This document shows, one piece after another, positions 6,087 through 9,680 of a DNA stretch of 9,680 nt. The notes beneath the pieces were generated by a model, which saw only the letters and a list, made by a program, of their open reading frames with translations, did not search any database and was not told the DNA's origin. Both the position numbers and the translations under genes were made by a program. Each line of letters opens with the position of its first letter. Position 1 is the first letter of the stretch. The DNA lies in NCBI GenBank assembly GCA_947441325.1, contig CANETR010000043.1, positions 1-9,680 on the forward strand. Direction: 5' to 3'. Source of the stretch: Saprospiraceae bacterium (GTDB lineage: Bacteria; Bacteroidota; Bacteroidia; Chitinophagales; Saprospiraceae).

Positions 6087-7127
6087 ATGAAACAAGACAT
6101 TCGTCTCATAGAAAAAAATGATCTGATCGATTTTTTCAAATCTCAGGGAGAATCGAAGTTTCGTGCCCAACAAGTTTGGGAATGGCTTTGGAAAAAAGGT
6201 GCACATAGTTTCGATGCCATGACCAATCTTTCAAAAGATTTAAGATTGAAACTTGAGGCTAATTTTGAAATCAGGCCAATTAAAGAAGATTTAACACAAC
6301 GCAGCAATGACGGTACTATAAAGACTCGTTTTCGCTTGCACGATGGTCACTTAATTGAATCGGTGCTTATTCCAGTCCCCGAAAGAGATCGTTACACCGT
6401 CTGTATTTCCTGTCAAGTAGGTTGTAGCCTTACCTGCAGCTTTTGTGCTACCGGCCAGATGAAAAGAGTAAGAAATTTGGATGCACCCGAAATTTATGAT
6501 CAGGTACTTATGGTAAACCGTCAATGCATAGAAACATATGGACACCCGCTCACAAACATAGTTTACATGGGCATGGGCGAGCCACTGTTGGCATACAAAC
6601 CTGTGCTTGACAGTGTAGAAATGATAAGTGCAGAAGAAGGTTTGGGCATGTCACCCCGTCGCATCACTATCAGTACTGCAGGCATTGCCAAAATGATTAA
6701 AAAAATGGCTGATGATGGTCTAAAAACTAATTTGGCCCTTTCGCTACACGCCGCCGATGATTTTAAACGAAATCAGATTATGCCCATCAATGAGCAAAAT
6801 AATCTGGCCATCTTAACAGAAGCCCTTCAGTATTTTCAAAAAAACACAAAAGACAATAAAATAACTTTTGAATATATTGCCTTTCGGGACTTCAACGACG
6901 AACTGGAAGATGCCGAAAACCTGCTTCGCCTTTGTCGCAAAGTGCCCAATGTAAAGGTAAATATCATTGAATACAACAAAGTTGATGGCGTCGAATTAGA
7001 AAAATCGGATGAAGCAAAAATAGACGCTTTCGCCCGATATTTGAACCGAAATGGCGTGGCGGTAACCGTTCGCCGTTCAAGAGGAAAAGACATAGACGCA
7101 GCCTGCGGGCAGCTTGCCAATAAATAA
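6087..7127 (+). CDS. rlmN: Dual-specificity 23S rRNA (A2503-C2) / tRNA (A37-C2) methyltransferase
   Basis: This radical SAM enzyme methylates C2 of A2503 in 23S rRNA and, in studied bacteria, of A37 in some tRNAs. It has 346 residues, normal length. The iron-sulphur cluster motif is CSLTCSFC (Cys113, Cys117, Cys120). Cys106 in CISCQVGC corresponds to E. coli Cys118, and Cys340 in DIDAACGQL corresponds to the transiently methylated Cys355. The SAM-binding GMGEPL is at 162-167, followed by ISTAGI (195-200) and the LSLHA segment (218-222). An N-terminal helical domain (about 1-95) fits rRNA recognition. The related Cfr would confer antibiotic resistance, but the N-terminal domain and surrounding motifs read as RlmN. 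It is the last gene of the operon; its stop codon is already part of the terminator stem. Confidence 0.96.
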   Translation: MKQDIRLIEKNDLIDFFKSQGESKFRAQQVWEWLWKKGAHSFDAMTNLSKDLRLKLEANFEIRPIKEDLTQRSNDGTIKTRFRLHDGHLIESVLIPVPERDRYTVCISCQVGCSLTCSFCATGQMKRVRNLDAPEIYDQVLMVNRQCIETYGHPLTNIVYMGMGEPLLAYKPVLDSVEMISAEEGLGMSPRRITISTAGIAKMIKKMADDGLKTNLALSLHAADDFKRNQIMPINEQNNLAILTEALQYFQKNTKDNKITFEYIAFRDFNDELEDAENLLRLCRKVPNVKVNIIEYNKVDGVELEKSDEAKIDAFARYLNRNGVAVTVRRSRGKDIDAACGQLANK

Positions 7128-7163
7128 AAGAGACAAAATCCTGAAAGGATTCTGCCTCTTTTA
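7125..7163. terminator. Terminator shared by rlmN and tRNA-Arg
   Basis: The outer 8-bp stem TAAAAGAG/CTCTTTTA (7125-7132 with 7156-7163) and the inner 6-bp stem AATCCT/AGGATT (7137-7142 with 7146-7151) are separated by the internal loop ACAA/CTGC. The left arm begins with the rlmN stop codon. On the + strand the right arm itself carries the T-run. On the - strand the stem starts 2 bases after the tRNA 3' end and ends in TTTTATTTATT, so it can terminate both convergent transcripts. Confidence 0.75.
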
Positions 7164-7165
7164 TG

Positions 7166-7239
7166 TGCTCACAGCAGGGTTCGAACCTGCAACCTTCGGC
7201 TCCGGAAACCGACACTCTATCCAATTGAGCTATGCAAGC
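7166..7239 (-). tRNA. tRNA-Arg, anticodon CCG
   Basis: A 74-base cloverleaf on the - strand. The acceptor GCTTGCA pairs with TGTGAGC, including G-U pairs. The D arm is GCTC-AATTGGATA-GAGT. The anticodon stem TCGGT/GCCGA holds the loop TTCCGGA with anticodon CCG, reading CGG (Arg). The variable loop is AGGTT, and the T arm GCAGG-TTCGAAC-CCTGC is perfect. The discriminator is A and no CCA is encoded (the next bases are CAT), so the CCA end must be added after transcription. It is convergent with rlmN and lies downstream of the htrA-like gene on the same strand. Confidence 0.95.
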
Positions 7240-7275
7240 ATACTGCACAAATGTCAGTTTCAATTTAGTTCACGA

Positions 7276-7283
7276 CAAAGATA
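7276..7283 (-). promoter_or_regulatory. -7 promoter element for tRNA-Arg
   Basis: On the - strand this reads TATCTTTG, a perfect TAnnTTTG match. It predicts a start near 7269 and a 5' leader of about 30 bases before the mature tRNA. A TTG occurs farther upstream at 7307-7309 with a longer than usual 23-base spacer, so the -33 part is uncertain. The element overlaps a short palindrome GATAAT-AA-ATTATC (7280-7293). Confidence 0.5.
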
Positions 7284-7330
7284 ATAAATTATCTATTTAT
7301 TTTGTCCAAGCTAGTTTGAATTTGAAGCAC

Positions 7331-8461
7331 CTATTCTTTAAGTTTAATATTGATTTCTTTTTGCTGACCATTTCTAAAAACGGTCAAAGTTACCTCATCG
7401 CCAGGATTGCGGCTACCAATTTGTTCCTGCAACTCAGGCACCGATTTGGTTTGAATGCCATTCACCATTAGAATAACATCACCCTCTTTCATACCGGCTT
7501 TTTTAGCGGCTCCCTCCTCTACCAATTCATTTACAAAAACGCCCTCTGTGATATTAAGATTTTCTTTTTTGGCAATATCGCTGTTCATGTCCTGAATTAC
7601 TACACCAAGGTAACCACGTTTTACTTCGCCAAATTCCATGAGGTCGCTCACTACCTTTTTTACCAGATTGATGGGCACTGCAAAGGAATAGCCAGCATAA
7701 GTTCCTGTTGGTGTTGCAATGGCCGTATTGATGCCTAAAAGTTGACCAGAAGCTGTAACCAAGGCGCCACCACTGTTCCCGGGATTAACAGCCGCATCTG
7801 TTTGGATAAATGATTCTATGCTTCTTTGCTGACGGCCAAGAATATTAATATTCCGTCCCTTTGCCGATATGATACCAGCGGTAACGGTGAAATTAAGATC
7901 GAATGGATTTCCAACAGCCAAAACCCACTCTCCTATCTTAGCTTCATCTGAATTTGCAAAATCAACTGTTGGCAGATTTTCTGCAGAAATTTTTAATACA
8001 GCTAGATCGGTTGAAGGATCAGTTCCAACAACAGTTGCCTTGTACTTGCGCTTGTCATATAATGTCACCTCAACCTGAGTTGCTCCTTTGATAACATGAT
8101 TGTTGGTTACAATATAGCCTTTGTTACTGATGATTACTCCCGAACCCGTTGACTGATCGGCTTCGGGTGAACCAAAGAGCTCCATATAGCGGCGTTCTTT
8201 ATCAGACCTGGCCTTGAATTCTGTAATAGATGTTACGTTTACCACTGCAGGCATAATCGCCTCGGCAGCATCTGAAAAATCGACTGGTCCGCGCGTACCA
8301 CCATCGTTGTTTGATAGTCTGCTAATCTGCTTCGTTTTTGAGGATGAAGCGAAAGGATCTACAAACTGCTGTTCCTTAGGAGCAATAAAATAGGTTCCGG
8401 CAAGGACAAGTGCCCCACCTGCCAAGCCGGCCAAAAGATGCGAAATGTTTTTCATATTCAT
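7331..8461 (-). CDS. HtrA/Deg-type serine protease, single PDZ domain
   Basis: A 376-residue envelope serine protease of the S1C (DegP/DegS/HtrA) family that would degrade or process misfolded envelope proteins. The N-terminal segment (about 7-27) is an uncleaved anchor or signal peptide. A linker leads into the trypsin-like domain (about 60-275), with the triad His122 (TNNHV), Asp152 (STDLAVL) and Ser230 (GNSGGAL). One PDZ domain (about 281-375, starting RGYLGV) ends the protein. Many Bacteroidota Do-type proteases have two PDZ domains; this one has the DegS-like layout of anchor, protease and one PDZ. The sequence after the TAG stop shows no second PDZ, so truncation is not apparent. The start may be Met1 (8461) or Met3 (8455). 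A possible -7 element TAAATTCG lies at 8487-8494. No clear terminator separates it from the downstream tRNA gene. Confidence 0.93.
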   Translation of the reverse strand: MNMKNISHLLAGLAGGALVLAGTYFIAPKEQQFVDPFASSSKTKQISRLSNNDGGTRGPVDFSDAAEAIMPAVVNVTSITEFKARSDKERRYMELFGSPEADQSTGSGVIISNKGYIVTNNHVIKGATQVEVTLYDKRKYKATVVGTDPSTDLAVLKISAENLPTVDFANSDEAKIGEWVLAVGNPFDLNFTVTAGIISAKGRNINILGRQQRSIESFIQTDAAVNPGNSGGALVTASGQLLGINTAIATPTGTYAGYSFAVPINLVKKVVSDLMEFGEVKRGYLGVVIQDMNSDIAKKENLNITEGVFVNELVEEGAAKKAGMKEGDVILMVNGIQTKSVPELQEQIGSRNPGDEVTLTVFRNGQQKEINIKLKE

Positions 8462-8555
8462 ACAGCGTTTAAATTGTTCAATTATGCGAATTTAACGGAT
8501 AAAATGAACGCTAAGTTTTATTTAGCTAGTATCTTAACTCAAATTTAAATAGTAT

Positions 8556-8582
8556 TAAGAAATTGAAAAAATCAATTTCTTA
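8556..8582 (-). terminator. Hairpin at the end of the glycosyltransferase gene
   Basis: An 11-bp perfect inverted repeat, TAAGAAATTGA/TCAATTTCTTA, with a 5-base loop, begins with the TAA stop codon of the glycosyltransferase on the - strand. The sequence after it (ATACTATTTAAATTT) is T-rich but not a clean T-run. The stem is AT-rich, so termination may be only partial, or the hairpin may instead protect the 3' end. Confidence 0.45.
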
Positions 8583-9680
8583 TGACATTTCCCTACCCTT
8601 CCAGTTATATTTTCGTTTGAAAATGGCCATAAAACCTACTGTCAGAACGTAGGCACAGTGAAGGAATACTGCTGGAAGAAAAATCCTCAAGAGATTTTTT
8701 TTGTTAAAATAAGCACTTGCCGAATTGAGCAAAACAAAGTCGGCAATTATTTTTATCAGAAATGAGATAAACAGAATCAAAAATAAATGCGGTTCAAAAA
8801 AGGCAAAAATAAAGGTAAGGGCTAAAGAAGACATAAATAGCCAAACTAAGGCAAGTTGCACAGTCGCCAATTTTTGGGGATAATCTCCTGTTTTAGATGC
8901 CCACCTCAACCTTTGTTGCCAAAATTCTCTAAGCGAATTAGCAGGCTTTGTAAGTACTACTGCCTCTCGATTTTTTAGAAAATAGATCTGATTTGGATAT
9001 TTTAAAGCAATTTTCTGCATGAGCAGCATATCATCGCCCGATGCCTTTTTCTCAATTCCTTCAAAGCCTCCCATTTCCTGAAAAACAGCTTTTGGATAAG
9101 CCAAATTTGCCCCATTGCACATGTACAGATAAGCGCCTTTAATCCCCGCTCCTGTGATAGCCATCATCCCAAGAAAATCGAGCGCCTGGAATTTTTGAAA
9201 AAGTGTTTTGTCGTATGAAAATTGAACTGGCGCAGCTATAAACTTTGCATCATGCTCAACATATAGCCCTATAAGTTGATTTATCCAACCCTGAGGCACC
9301 TGACAATCTGCGTCTGTACATATGATTAGTTCAGCTTCAGAAAGCGATATGGCATAAGACAAAAGTTGTTTTTTACCTGTTAAGCCTTTGTTTGTTAATA
9401 TTTTAAGTTGTTCAATTCCTAGATTTGATGCTATTTCAACTGTACTATCGCCAGATTGGTCATCTGCAAGTAAAATCTCTACCAATTCCTTTGGATAAGT
9501 TTGCGCTGCAATGCTTTTCAGGCAGCCAGCAATATTAGCAGCCTCATTTCTTGCAATAACTATGACCGAAACTTTAACCTTGTAGCTTTTCCCGGTAGAA
9601 TGAAATTCTTCAAGCCTATTCCAATCTAGGCTGTATCGAATCATCAGCAAGAAATAAGCTAAGCTGAAGAATAATGAAAT
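8580..9680 (-). CDS. Membrane-bound family 2 glycosyltransferase, 5' end outside window
   Basis: The frame is open to the right edge. Codons before the TTG at 9650 read ISLFFSLAYF and continue into LLMIRYSLDW, a membrane helix, so the true start is probably beyond 9680 and the TTG is internal. About 366 codons are visible. Counting from the edge, the GT-A domain shows VSVIVIARNE (about 37-46), DDQSGDST (73-80), the metal-binding TDADC (122-126), the GDDML acid motif (215-219) and QRLRW (256-260), the processive-type QxxRW box. Three or four C-terminal helices follow (about 275-295, 298-318, 333-353), and the end reads WKGR. This is the layout of GT2 enzymes that build envelope or exopolysaccharide or glycolipids at the cytoplasmic membrane. 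Donor and acceptor cannot be deduced. Confidence 0.88.
   Translation of the reverse strand: MSLFFSLAYFLLMIRYSLDWNRLEEFHSTGKSYKVKVSVIVIARNEAANIAGCLKSIAAQTYPKELVEILLADDQSGDSTVEIASNLGIEQLKILTNKGLTGKKQLLSYAISLSEAELIICTDADCQVPQGWINQLIGLYVEHDAKFIAAPVQFSYDKTLFQKFQALDFLGMMAITGAGIKGAYLYMCNGANLAYPKAVFQEMGGFEGIEKKASGDDMLLMQKIALKYPNQIYFLKNREAVVLTKPANSLREFWQQRLRWASKTGDYPQKLATVQLALVWLFMSSLALTFIFAFFEPHLFLILFISFLIKIIADFVLLNSASAYFNKKNLLRIFLPAVFLHCAYVLTVGFMAIFKRKYNWKGREMS

Noticed and set aside
7232..7471. Open frame on the + strand across the tRNA 5' end and the htrA 3' end
   Set aside because: It is antisense to the well-supported htrA-like gene and the tRNA promoter region and has no recognisable protein features.
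8872..8882. TTTTTGGGGA sequence similar to the RNA hairpin B
   Set aside because: It lies inside the glycosyltransferase coding sequence, has no pairing arms and lacks the other elements, so it is a chance match.

Overview
The window looks like a chromosomal segment of a member of the Bacteroidota. Three signs support this. The DNA is AT-rich. Start codons have A/T-rich upstream sequence with no evident Shine-Dalgarno motif. Several intergenic regions carry the phylum's TAnnTTTG-type -7 promoter element, for example TATCTTTG at 3700-3707 (+) and at 7276-7283 (-). The genes are mostly housekeeping or cell-envelope genes. I see no insertion sequence, phage gene or CRISPR array. I cannot name the genus.

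Layout: (1) 2-1177 (+) is the 3' part of a PQQ-like beta-propeller protein whose start lies outside the window. (2) 1178-1724 holds no recognisable protein gene but contains the most interesting signal: two tandem, diverged copies of what looks like a structured small RNA (about 1379-1490 and 1572-1706). Both have the same order of elements: a hairpin, the single-stranded block ATAGTTTTAG, AGGGTA, an A/T-stem hairpin with a TGGGG loop, and a strong GC-rich terminator hairpin starting ACGG. The stems differ between the copies in a pairing-preserving way, while the loop and linker blocks are kept. (3) 1725-3676 (-) is a two-gene ABC exporter: a degenerate-looking ATPase followed 5 bp later by an ABC-2 type permease. 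(4) 3771-4214 (+) is a YbjN-like protein with its own promoter and a strong terminator. (5) 4296-7127 (+) is a probable operon: a small unknown protein, a DedA-family membrane protein, shikimate dehydrogenase (aroE) and the rRNA/tRNA methyltransferase rlmN, closed by a hairpin terminator. (6) 7166-7239 (-) is tRNA-Arg(CCG), whose 3' end almost touches that terminator. (7) 7331-8461 (-) is an HtrA/Deg-type serine protease with one PDZ domain and an N-terminal membrane anchor. (8) 8580-9680 (-) is a membrane-bound family 2 glycosyltransferase that runs off the right edge.

Functional links are limited. The ABC ATPase and permease form one exporter. The aroE and rlmN genes sit in one likely transcription unit with dedA but belong to different pathways. 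The HtrA protease, DedA protein, glycosyltransferase and ABC exporter are all envelope-related but in separate units. The paired RNA genes sit between the propeller gene and the convergent ABC operon, and the second RNA's terminator hairpin probably also ends the ABC transcript from the opposite side.
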